Shown here: positions 1-11,325 of the stretch, piece after piece | Layout of the letters: each line of letters opens with the position of its first letter | Position numbering within the stretch: position 1 is the first letter of the stretch | Origin: Dioscorea cayenensis subsp. rotundata | Taxonomy: Eukaryota > Streptophyta > Magnoliopsida > Dioscoreales > Dioscoreaceae | Assembly (NCBI RefSeq): GCF_009730915.1 | Contig: NC_052489.1 | Span: 28,017,916-28,081,915, forward strand | Length of the DNA: 64,000 bases | Direction of reading: 5' to 3' | Made by a program: the position numbers and the translations under genes | Notes under the pieces: model-generated | What the model was told of the DNA's origin: nothing | The model's input: the letters and a program-made list of their open reading frames with translations, nothing else | Database searches by the model: none

Positions 1-700
1 GTCTTAAAAACATGAAGATGGAAAGTAATTCATCAAACACTCATAAGTCGGAGTTTGGCCAGCAGAGAGCATCAACGACAAGCTTAGAGCCTCGGAGATA
101 TCAACACTATCTATATACAATACAATGCATACCCTTCTTCAGGAAGGCAAGCATAGCTCAGTACAAGCCCAATACATTCTGGCTTACAACAAATAGATAT
201 CCCACTAGAATACAACATAGCTCGGCACGACCAGATCATACCAGGACATCATTCTATATAATTTGCTGAGATGTACAGGCTAGCACTTTTAATTTGCTCC
301 AATAATAGATTGGTAAGCCAGAATGTATTTGCTGCATTTTAATAGATCAAACATTTATTTAGATATATTTGTAATTTAAACTTATACAATATGTATATAT
401 ATATGGTAAATTGAAAATTTTTCCATTAGGATTTATTAAGTATGAAAAACTTTGCCGGAAACTAACGGGATGTTTAGGAATTTATAAGAACTTTTAAATA
501 TTTTACCTCATTGTAATTATAAAGTAATGTTTAATTAGAGTTGTAAAATGATTGATCAAATTTGATTAAAAAATTTTAATTTAAAGTTGATTTAATTTGA
601 ATTTAATCAATATTAACTAAAATAAATATTTTAAAATTTAATTATTATTTAAATTAATTAATATGTTACTAGTATTAACATCATATATATGTATATATAT
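1..700. other. AT-rich intergenic DNA, no gene seen
   Basis: The stretch is AT-rich, with short TA tracts around 395 and 687-710. An 85-codon open frame lies at its left end, but it resembles no family I know and has no splice or codon-bias support. I see no gene here. Confidence 0.6.
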
Positions 701-714
701 ATATATATATAGAA

Positions 715-1590
715 CTAAGCTTTGGAAAAAGACTTATAGATGGAGGAACGCGTAATGCCTTATATTCTTCTTTCTTCTGGAAATTGAGTTGTCCAAGCAA
801 AATCACTCTTCTTTGTTGGCTAGCTTGTGAGAACCGAATTCTAACCCAAGATAACTTAGTCAAAAAAGATTGTAGCACGCAAATTGCGACCGATACTTGT
901 GTTTTACGTCACAGATCTTCAGAATCTACAAAGCATCTCCTAATTCACTGTGACTTTGCCGATAGGATTTGGGCCTTTTTTAAACAAACCTTAAACTTAC
1001 CTTCTCATTCTAAGGTTATCTCAGAGGTCTAGTTTTCCTAGATTTCTTCCATAGAGGTTCGACAAAGAACCAAGTGGGACTTTTTTGCCCGGGCAATTTT
1101 TTGGAACATTTGGCTTGAAAAAAACAAACGAATCTTTATTTTTCATGCTATGAATTCAAGTACAATAATCATTAAAATCGTTCACATGTTACTGGATTGG
1201 ATTTCCGCAGCTAGAGACCAGCTCCAAGTTCCGGCGGGATTAACTCAAAAGTTGAAGCGCTCACTCGTCTTCCTGAATGCGAGGCCAAAGGGAAATTCCA
1301 CCGACATGGAGTAGTCTTCGCCTGATCTAGCTGATGTTTTTGGCAATCTGAGTAGACTTTTGTCACCTCCTGGTGGACTCTTTCATCTCAGCTGTGTTTG
1401 CCTCTTTTTTTTGTATTTTTGTATTTTTGTTTTTCCGTTTCCTGTTAGGAGTTTATCACCGCGGGTGAACAATTCTCCTATTTGGTTTTCTGGTCTGTTG
1501 TTGCAAGTTTCTTTTATGTTGCTATTGTTGTACATGTAGTTCTTTTTTTCAATAAATTTGTAGTTTATTTATTTTTAATAAAAATAAAGC
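715..1590 (+). mobile_element. LINE (non-LTR retrotransposon) 3' end, truncated
   Basis: In the frame of 1075-1314 and 754-1032 the translation matches the C-terminal part of plant LINE ORF2. It has the reverse-transcriptase zinc-binding (zf-RVT) pattern: FWKLSCPSK, NRILTQDNLVKK, then SSESTKHLLIHCDFADRIW. It continues as WDFFARAIFWNIWLEKNKRIF and ends at TAG 1312-1314. Two in-frame TAG codons lie between the two halves (about 1030 and 1039), and the endonuclease and catalytic RT domains are missing, so the copy is dead and 5'-truncated. The roughly 260 bases after the stop are T-rich 3' UTR. They end in an AATAAATTTGTAGTTTATTT motif and an A-rich run near 1580. Confidence 0.8.
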
Positions 1591-3413
1591 CTGGATTTTT
1601 TTGTTGACAGTGGGTTAAAGATGGTAGATGATTCTCCAAATCAATGATGGGAATCTCACCAAGGAAAGTGAAACAAAAAAGCCAAGCAATGATGATCCCA
1701 TTCAGATCAATTACACACTATCCCAATGAAATATCCTTGTTTGTGTTATTGTGGGAAGTATGAACAAATCACATGCAGCGTTCAAACCTCACTCTATTTT
1801 TATTTTTATTTATTTTTTAATAAAAATATGTAAATCATAATTTTATTAAAAGAAAAAAAATTCAATAGTTTTATTGAATAAAAATAGATAAACCATAACT
1901 TTATTGAATAAAAGTGGATAAATTATAACTTTATAGAAAGAAAAGAGTTCAAACCCCGTTTTATGAATTGGATGGGAATAAAATAATCAATTATTCAATT
2001 AAGGGTTGTGATATTGAAATTTCATTTATACTATTATTTATCGTATATTTATATTTTTTTAAAAAAATATATTTATATAATTTTTCCCCTTGCCTTGCTC
2101 TAAATAATATGTGGTACTTTTTCCTATATGAAATAATAAATGGTATTTTAAATAAAAATTGGAGCATCGTAAATCATTTTTGAATTTTGAGGATGAATTT
2201 GGATTACATTACTTGTGCTATGTTTGTTGTCATGTTATTATTTTTAATTCCAAATGAAGGAGTGCAATCATCAAATGCTTCGGATATAAAACGGATATAA
2301 AATGATTAAAATTGCATGTGTTCAACAGTACCATTAAGAGAAACTTGCAGTTTTTTTAGTTCCACATTGGCACTATTGATGCGAGTGACCCGAAAGAAAC
2401 GACTGACTTTGGGCTAGCACAAAGGGCATATATATATATATATATATTTACAGAAGGTACGAGCATTATTTATATTAAAGGAGTGCATACGAACTGAAAA
2501 TTAATCATCTAACCCGCACACTTTTAATCAGATCAAGGAGATTAATTGACTGCAAGCCAGCGCCCATAACCTTTACTATTATTGCTTCCAATGAGTTTTC
2601 AACTCGAGATCTTTTAATTGTCTCGCCCTCATTTTTCACAATAAAACTAAGTACCGCTAAGTTATGAACATTTTAGTAGGGGCCTGCTTTTCGTCTATTC
2701 TATGTTCGCTTCTCATTTAAGTTTTTTCAAATATATATTAGTCACTATTTATATATTATGTCTCCTGTTTTCAGTGAACCATACTCTTGTATTTTGTATT
2801 GTGTTTACCCATCTCTATTACCTTTTTTTTGTTTATCCACCTTATAAATAAATGAATGAATGAATGCATGGTTCAGCTGCAACTGTTTCTACCACATTGA
2901 TAAGAACCGAGTATGGTGTTACTCTGTTTGAATAGGATGATATTTATTTGTATTTTTAATGTTTGTTTATGTGTCAAATAGAATCAGAATTGCAACAAAT
3001 TATCCTTTATTGTATTTTATATCGCTCTAATATAGAACAAGGACATTAAAAACACGAAGGTGTTTTATTTTTTATTTTAAATAAATATAGACAAGGCACA
3101 TCATCAAGCTTGAACCCTTTTAATATATAAGCCAAGGAAAAGGTTTAAATTTTATTAAAAAAATTAATCAATTGATTTTGATTGAGTATCACTAACTTAT
3201 TCATGAGAAATGAACAATGTTTTTATAATAAGCATATATACCAACACTTCAGCATTTAAATTAAATAAATATTGAAACATGCATCATCCATCATGTAACA
3301 ACGAATATTTATATAGATATATAAATATCTCGCCTGCCTTGTGAATCATCTAGCGCATTCTTTGTCTACAAACAATGATTTACCCTTCAAAATAATTATT
3401 AATTATCAGTTAA

Positions 3414-3486
<73 letters not shown>

Positions 3487-3660
3487 GGATGTAGATACAA
3501 ATTAAAAAGACATGCCAATCGATTAGTTTCTTATTGGCTTCTGTATAAAATATATATCTTTTTTGTCTGACATTTATAAATAGCCAATTATATAGCAGCT
3601 TGGCACCTCTACAACTAAAAGGACAAGGCTGAGAAGAGTGAATTGAAATCAAAGCAAAGC
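1591..3660. other. Intergenic, AT-rich; upstream region of the CCD gene
   Basis: No gene is visible. Three imperfect copies of a roughly 30 bp AATAAA...TTTATT unit lie at about 1818-1935. A T-rich block at about 2660-2870 ends in AAATGAATGAATGAATG and looks like a retroposon (LINE or SINE) tail. A (TA)n tract lies at 2430-2448. A long (CT)n then (TA)n tract at 3416-3486 lies within 250 bp of the CCD start and is probably in its promoter or leader. Confidence 0.5.
3416..3486. repeat. (CT)n-(TA)n compound microsatellite
   Basis: About 23 CT units run directly into about 12 TA units, roughly 175 bases before the CCD start codon. Such CT/GA tracts are common in plant 5' regions, and the length is likely polymorphic. 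Confidence 0.9.
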
Positions 3661-4024
3661 ATGAACTCCTTTTGTTTGTCTTCCAATGCTCATGGCTCTA
3701 TCAGGAGGCCTTTCCCGTTTCCTTCTTTTCATCATCTCTCAATCTTTCTTTCCTCCACCTTCAAGGTATTATACATACATATATATAAATATATCTCTTT
3801 ATGTGTGCATATAGTACTTGATTAATTCCATGCATCATGGCTACCTTATAATTTTTTAGCAGCCATTATTGAAGGATTTGGAGCAAGTTAAGTTGAAATT
3901 AGATGTTCCAAAGCTCATGAAGGATGCATCCTTGAAAATGCTTGATGAATTGGTGGACTCCACTTTTCAGTTTATCAACCAGCCAACTTTGCCTTCTCAG
4001 GTAATTGAAACAAGATAATATAAA

Positions 4025-4064
<40 letters not shown>

Positions 4065-6639
4065 TGCAAAAAGTTCATGAAAGCTTGACAAGAAATTAAT
4101 TTCATTTGCATGATCAACATGATCAGAGAAACTTCCTACCAGTCAAAGAGATTGGAGAAGAGACAGTGGTGACGAGCATCGATGGCGATATCCCTGCAGA
4201 CTTCCCTGAGGGAACATACATAAGAAATGGTACATTGTATCAATCATATGTACAATATATAATTAGCCGACTTGAATGTATTAGAGTAGAGAAAACAACA
4301 TGAACATGCTGCCATTTTTCTGTCCAGAAATCATGCATATATACATTTATATTATATTAAGCCAGTCTTTATATTAGATTATTAACTTATATAGTTGTGT
4401 TTGAACATAGGGCCAAACCCGCTCTTTGGCGCACTGCAATCAACTGTATCACCGTTGGGAAAATCAAGCAACATTTGGGTTGAAGGAGATGGCATGCTTC
4501 ATGCCATCTACTTCTCGAAAAATAATATTAATGATACATTCATCATTAGCTACAAGAACCGGTATGTCGAGTCCGAAACTTTCAAGATCGAGAAGGAGAA
4601 AAGCAGGCCTTGTTTCCTCCCAGCAGTCGAGGGAGACTCCCTCGCCATCCTCACTGCCTACATCCTCAATCAGGTATGGTCTGTAAAATTTCATAATAAC
4701 TAATAGTCTCACATCGGTTATTTTAGTAGGTAGTGATTCTATGACAGTTGAGGTTCGGCAAAGTGAACAAGTACATTAGCAACACCAATGTCTTTGAACA
4801 TTCAGGGAGATGTTTTTCCATTGCAGAGAATCACATTCCACAAGAGATAGATTTGCTTAGCCTTGATACATTAAGTAATTGGGATGTAAATGGAGAGTGG
4901 AACAGGCCTTTTACTGCTCATCCAAAGGTTAACATTTCTTTTAAATATGTATAAATATTAGACATTTTAATATGACCAGTGGTAACATGTATTGTTGTTA
5001 ATTTGACAGAAAGCTCCAGGATCTGGAGAACTTATTATTACTGGAGCTGATGCAGTGAAACCTTTCCTTGTTTTAGGAGTTATTTCAGGTTCATCAAATG
5101 ATTAATTCTTGAGAACTAGTAGTTTATATGTCATCTATCTTTTGTTTCAATTTTACAGCTGATGGGAAGAGGTTGGCACATAAGGTTGATGTTGAATTAG
5201 AGAGGAGCATTCTCTGCCATGATATGGGAGTTACTGAAAGGTAAGATTAATTATTAACTGAATACAAATGCATACATAGATGCAGTTCTGAATGATATGT
5301 ATATCATTTCAGGTATAATATCATTATGGACATGCCGCTCACTATAAATATTCCTAGACTTCTTCAGGGTGGACCGTAAGTACTACTTGTTACAATATTA
5401 TAGTAAACTGATAGTCCCGTATCAATTAAGTGATTGCATTGTTAAATTTGAATACCTTGGTGAAGATTGATCAAGTATGAGAAAGAAAGTTATGCAAGAA
5501 TCGGAGTGATGCCGCGTTATGGAGATGCCGAAGCAATCAAATGGTTTCAAGTTCAACCTTATTGTATCTTTCACCTGATCAATTGTTATGAAGATGGAGA
5601 TGAGGTGATTAATAGTCTCCCATAATATATTTACTACTAAATGTTGATATGAATATCTAAATCTCAAATAACATATATATATATATATATATATACACAT
5701 GGAATAGGTAGTTGTGCGGGGATGTCGAGCAGAGGAGTCGATAATTCCAGGGCCGGAGCATGGCCTTGGTAAGTTCCAATGGTTCTCTAGAGGATTAAAG
5801 TTTCAGAAAATGCAAGATGAGCTTGATAATTATGTCAGAGATGAAGGCTTTTTGTTCTCTCGTTTATATGAATGGAGATTAAATATAAAGAATGCCGGCA
5901 TTAAAGAAAGATATCTAACGGGAAAAGAGTTCTCGGTCGACTTCCCAATGATCAATGAGAATTTCATCGGGTTAAGGAACAAGTTTGCCTATTGCCAAGT
6001 TATTGATTCTATTGCAAGCTCCGAATGCGGTAAAGGGTACTTTTTTTAAAAAAAAAATATTATTAGATGTAAACCAAATATATTATTAAATATATATGAG
6101 TCTTTATTTTTTGTAGCATTGCCTAAATTCGGAAGTCTAGTTAAGTTCACTTTCGGTGAAGAAACTGGTAGGATATCCGGGGTAAATAATGAAAACTTTT
6201 AAGCTCTTCATTGATTGAATTGATTTGAATTGATTAATTAATTGTGTTTATATTAATTATTTTGTGATTTATAGTGTCAAGAATTGATTAAAGTGGAGCA
6301 TCATGAGCTTGGTGAAAACCAGTTTTGTACAGGATCAGTATTTGTTCCAAGACCTGGTGGTTCTGAAGAAGATGATGGATGGATAATTTTTCATGTTCAC
6401 AATGAAGAAACCAACATATCTCAAGTAGGAATATTAATTAATTAATTTCTTTTAATCAGTTTCAGAAATTGTAATTTTGTTTGTCGATGATGAATAATCG
6501 ATTTTTGTTTTTGTCTTTGCAGGTTCATATAATTGATAGCAAGAGATTTGAGAGCAAATCAGTGTCTAAGATAACACTGCCACAAAGAGTGCCTTATGGA
6601 TTTCATGCAACATTCATAAAAATCAGCTTGATTGCTTGA
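3661..6639 (+). CDS. Carotenoid cleavage dioxygenase (CCD1/CCD2-like clade)
   Basis: This is a non-haem iron dioxygenase (RPE65 family) that cuts carotenoid polyenes to apocarotenoids. The thirteen exons are 3661-3765, 3860-4000, 4127-4229, 4411-4673, 4748-4927, 5010-5088, 5159-5240, 5313-5375, 5466-5604, 5708-6029, 6117-6181, 6275-6424 and 6523-6639. All have GT-AG borders and compatible phases, giving 602 residues, the usual CCD size. The four iron-binding histidines are present: H262 (FTAHPK), H311 (LCHDMGVTE), H375 (FHLINCYEDGDE) and H592 (PYGFHATF). The IRNGPNPLFG and WVEGDGMLHA motifs fit the branch containing Crocus CCD2 and CCD1-like genes better than classic CCD1, which reads VGPNPKF and FDGDGMIHG. 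The first 35 residues are rich in Ser, Phe and basic residues with no acidic residue, so they may be a plastid transit peptide. Substrate and cleavage site cannot be read from sequence. The C-terminus is short after the last histidine. Confidence 0.93.
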
Positions 6640-7627
6640 TTTTTTTGTGAAGATTGTTTTGGTGAATCATAAATGCAGTTATAAGTGTACTTCTGTTTGC
6701 TTGCTTTTGTCTGACTATTTAATAAATTTGTAGTTAATATATATTAAAAATAAAATAAATAAATGCAGTGAGAAGTTTGCAGCCTTGTACATGACTATAC
6801 TATTTGATAAGTTGTTTTCTTAATTTATTTAAGTCACTTAATTATATATATATATATGTGTGTGTGTGTATTTTAATAAAATGGATAGAGCACACTTTCA
6901 TTAAGAAAAAAATAGATTGTAATTTTTTTTAATAAAAATGAATCAACTACAACTTTGTTACATAAAATATAATAGGTTACTAACACATAAACTAACATAC
7001 TGGCAAAATTAAAAATATAAAATACGACATTTGGCAAAAAAGACTCAAGAAATTAAAAATAATGTAGATTATTTTTGTGGTACTCGAAAAATAATCATGG
7101 GTGAATTATTTGTTTTGGGTGATACTAGAGGAAGTAGGAATTTATAAATATTCTAGTTGATTTCAGAATTGGTTGTCATCTAATTTAATTCTTTTCACAT
7201 TCAAAAATGTAAATATTAAATAAATAAATAAATTTTATTATTAATTTTGTTTATAAATAAATTTTGTCCGAGAGACATGCAATTAAAGATACAACTTAAT
7301 TTTTTCAACCACATATTGCAAACTGCAATCTGGTCTAAAAAAAATCTTATGTACCTAATGCGTGTATATTAGAAGTGTTCATAGATATTGATAGGGTACA
7401 AAATTTTGATTTTTAATATAAAATAATTCAAATATCAAAATGTTGAATTTTCAAGAGCAACAAAAAAAAAAGGAAAAAAAAGATCCAGCTTAACAAAAAA
7501 AATAGTCACCATCAAAACAAAAGTAGTAAGTTTTATCTCATTTGCTTCTACTTCAACTTGAATACATACATATGCTCCCCTCTAATAAAGAACCTTCAAA
7601 AAAATATATAATTAATATAACCTCTAA

Positions 7628-7666
<39 letters not shown>

Positions 7667-7850
7667 CCATCTAACAATCACATTAAACAAATTCATTTAT
7701 TTAATTTTATTCTTAACCTCACCCTCATGTCACTAAGTATAAGCACAAAAATAAATAAATAAAGAAATAAATAAAGACAAATAAAACAAGCAATCCCTCC
7801 AATAAAAAACACACCACCTTCTCATCTTCCTCTCATAAGATTCCATCCAA
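6640..7850. other. Intergenic: CCD 3' flank and RING-H2 gene promoter
   Basis: AT-rich DNA with no gene. It contains a (TA)n-(TG)n tract at 6844-6870, an (AAT)n tract at about 7628-7665, and AAATA repeats just before the RING-H2 gene. A CT-rich stretch at 7800-7840 probably belongs to that gene's 5' leader. Confidence 0.6.
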
Positions 7851-8436
7851 ATGTCCACCACCTTCATCCTCTTCCTCTTCCTCCTTCTCCTCTCCGGCGC
7901 CGGAGCTCAGACGCCGGAGTCATCCCCGATCAAATACGGCGTCTCTTTCAGGCCAAGCGTCGGCATAGTCATCGGCATCTTCGCCATAATGTTCTCCCTC
8001 ACCATCGTCCTCCTCATGTACGCCAAGTTCTGCCACGTTGCCGCCACCGGCCTCTTCCTCCGGGAATCCAACTCCGGCGCCGCCTTCCACCATCTTCTCC
8101 ACCCAACACAACAACCACGTTTCTCCGGCGTTGACAAGACTCTCATTGAATCTCTCCCCTTCTTCCGTTTCTCCTCTCTCCGTGGATCCCGCGCCGGCCT
8201 CGAGTGCGCCGTTTGTCTCTCCCCCTTTACCGACGCCGAGATCCTCCGGCTGCTCCCCAAGTGCAAGCACGCCTTCCACATCGACTGCGTCGACCGTTGG
8301 CTCGCCGGCCACTCAAGCTGTCCTCTTTGCCGCCAACCTGTAGATGCTTCCGATGCTGAGATCTTCAACCAGTTCTCTCTTAGTTCCCGTTTCTCTCTTC
8401 TAAACTCTTCCAGCCGCCGTAGTGAAGGTCATGAAG

Positions 8437-8468
<32 letters not shown>

Positions 8469-8993
8469 GAAGCGGTGGTGGAGTTGTTTGTTGAAAGAGA
8501 TGAAGAAGAGAACAAGCCTGATCAGTTTTATCATAAGTTTAAGCACCGGATCATCGTCTCCGACGTGATGTTCAAGAGCCGGTGGAGTGACGTCAACTCG
8601 TCGGACTTGATGGCTTTGAATTCGGAGATGCTTTGCTTTGCGTCGAGCAAGAGGTTTGATGTGAGTGTGAGTGTGAAGGATGAGTTGGAGAAGAAGAGGA
8701 TGATGGAGAAAAAGATGAAGAAGATGAATGGCTTTGTTTTGGGTTCCGGTGATGTCGGTGGTTGTTCTTCTACTGAGTCTTTGATACCACCAGGGAGTCG
8801 GTGCATGTCGGAGATCACAAAGGTGGCGAGGTTCGCCGGAGAAAGGTCAGGTGTGAAGGAGGAGGGGGAGGAGCATGAGAAGAGGAGGCGTGTTTGGTTG
8901 CCCATTGCTCGGAGGACGGTGAAGTGGTTCGCCGGCGGCCGGGAGGAGAGAGTGGAACTAAGAGATCATGAGGGAAGATCATACAGGGTTTAA
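7851..8993 (+). CDS. ATL-family RING-H2 E3 ubiquitin ligase (ATL42/43-like)
   Basis: A single-exon gene of 380 residues, typical of the intronless ATL family of membrane-anchored ubiquitin ligases. Residues 1-19 form a Leu/Phe-rich signal peptide and about 37-57 a transmembrane helix. A GVD variant of the ATL GLD motif lies at 93-95. A perfect RING-H2 finger follows: C119, C122, C138, H140, H143, C146, C157 and C160, with W150 and P158 for E2 contact. A run of ten Gln (197-206) and a long, charged, low-complexity tail follow. The first in-frame ATG is used. GC content is very high in the 5' half and drops toward the 3' end. The inverted repeat begins within about 20 bp after the stop codon, so the 3' UTR must lie inside repeat arm 1. 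Confidence 0.93.
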
Positions 8994-9009
8994 ATTTTAA
9001 TATATATTA

Positions 9010-11325
9010 TATATATATATAATTGTAAGTTCTATAATTCTTAAAACATCAGCCTCCCTTTTGTTTGCCATACAGATATCTATACACGATGGGCATATTT
9101 CTTAACATTATTTTTATGAATTTGGTAGCATATCAGTTAAATTTAAAAGCGCTACCAGTATATGCAACCATACTCTGATTTTTATATGCAAAGATTTATG
9201 TATAGTACTAAAGGGTGCATACTGATGTTAGAGTTCTTTTTACACGGTGAAATGCGAGTTCAACTCTCCTGCTCTCGAAAAAGAGTGAGAATGTGTGGTG
9301 TTAAATATCCTCTCTGTTACCAGTTGATAAAACCATATACTTAAAAAAGCTCTTCTGTGCAGGCACACATTTAATTACAAGCCTCAAACTAAAACCTCAG
9401 CATCCTTAGTATAAAATAGCATAGTGGGCATGTTATAGTGAAGCCTTTCAATTTATCTTTTCCTGTAATAATATATGCTTGTTATTTGTAATATATATAT
9501 ACACACACGGACTGTCAAGCTTCGCTTTGAAGGACTAATAATACTAAATCCAAAGTCAAGTTTGAGTTGTCTCTAGATACAACATCCTTTCATGTTCAAC
9601 AGAACGTAATCAACACATCTACATTATTTATAGAGATTGAGTATACCCAAATAAACTTTAATGGATTTGTTCTCATATCTATACTCCTGTTTTGTTTGTT
9701 TCGACTATTTTTCTTAAGTTTCATTTATCTGTTTTTTTTTTTTTACCATTTGTTATGTTTTAACAAAGGTGTGATTTATTTAAAAAGAGACTATTTATTA
9801 CTATTCTTATGTTGATTCTCTCTTCCGCCTGTTTTGTTGTTTGCATGTGGATTTTGACTCTCACGTTTATGGTTTCAATCTTTCAGAATGATTCTATTCA
9901 TGTTAAACGAGATTAATTTATTGAGTTGCCTATTTGAATGATTGGTGGATAAGTTTATGATTTGAAAAAGGACTTGTCCCAATCACTAATTCTTCTCACA
10001 AGAATATGACTAGTCATCCAATCACATATTGTTTCAAATTAACATATCATTTCAAATTTTACTGCCATAAAAATCAGACCATTAGAATTCACTTGGCTGG
10101 ATTAATGACTTTTTTTTTTTTTAAGAAACAGGTGGATAAACTGAGAAATGAAAAGATTACAACGACCATAGAACAATATATTTATGTATTAATTTTTATT
10201 GTTTTATTTGAATGTAACAGACTCCCTTTACATCAGCAAGTGAATGAATAATTTAAAAGATATTGTAAGAAAAGAGGGTTTTTTTTTCTTTTCAAATCTC
10301 TTGTCGGCTACTTTTATTACTATCACTATTATTTTGTTTATATATTTCTTTTCCTTTCAATCAGGATTGATGTTGAAAATTGAACCACTTGTACTTTTTT
10401 TCTTCTTCTTTTCAATCTTTAAATTGGTTTCTTACAACTCACTACTTATTAAGACATGCATTAATTTGACCATTATTATTATTATTTTTTGAGAAAAAAA
10501 TGAATAAATCATAATTTATTAAAAAAAAATTCAACCAAATTTTAATACTTGTCGTTGAAAAACCAAAAAAATCTCACATTCATTATCACTCATATTTGAT
10601 TTTTTTTATATAAAATACTATATTTGTATCTATCTTTTACTGATCATTTTTCTGTCTTATTATTTTTTATATAATTATTCTTTTATATTTTAATTCTCAT
10701 GTGGGATATGTTTTGATTTAAATTGTTGTCATCCCATGTGTGCTACCTGGGTTATTTTATTTTAATTAATTAAATTAAAATTAGATTAATAAAAAAAAAT
10801 TGAATACCAATTTAAATAGTCAAACCTCAAAACCAACTTAATTTATTATTTTCTCCTCTCCCAACCAACCTCCCTCTTCTAAAATATAAAATTTTAAAAA
10901 ATAAATATTATTTTTTAAATAAAAGTGCATACATAGTTGTAGTATAACAACTTGCGGATGTTCTATTCATAATGTAAAAAAAAAAAACAATTATTTTCTT
11001 TTATAAAAATAAAATGTCATCACAGAGTAGTACATGATAAAAATTACATTTATTAAAAAAATAATGACAAAAATCAATAATTTCTAATGCGAAATAAATA
11101 AAATATATATTTCAAGACATCACCAATCAAAATTAGAAAATGGAAACCAAATGTAGCTTCTCTTGGTTCCCATCACATATGACATATGTGGCTCACATGT
11201 GAGTCATGGATATCTAATTATCTATCTATATAATATGTAATGTATGCATGGTGGTGGGTCAACTTATCCTAAGCAATCTGTCCACTTGGCATTGCCTTTT
11301 GATCTTATCTAAATCTTTTATCTTC
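9010..11325 (+). repeat. Arm 1 of a 2.3 kb inverted repeat (partner 47069-49392)
   Basis: The whole stretch reappears in reverse complement at 47069-49392 with scattered substitutions and small indels, roughly 95% identical in the parts aligned by eye. Shared landmarks include the TA tract at the outer end, the segment containing CAGCCTCCCTTTTGTTTGCC, the segment TATACACACACGGA near 9500, and TAGATAAGATC at the inner end (reverse strand). It contains no convincing gene; the longest open frames are T-rich and resemble nothing. The outer border sits in the TA microsatellite directly after the RING-H2 stop codon. I saw no transposon-like terminal repeats or coding domain. Confidence 0.92.

Noticed and set aside
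3416-3486. CRISPR-like or other structured array
   Set aside because: It is a simple dinucleotide microsatellite. No spaced direct repeats of CRISPR type occur anywhere in the window, and the DNA is plant nuclear.
7907-8368. Antisense open frames of 130-153 codons opposite the RING-H2 gene
   Set aside because: The sense strand has a complete ATL architecture with a perfect RING-H2 finger. The antisense frames are compositional shadows.
9567-10492. Open frames of 80-85 codons within inverted-repeat arm 1
   Set aside because: They are Phe/Leu-rich translations of T-rich DNA, are not kept intact in arm 2, and resemble no protein.
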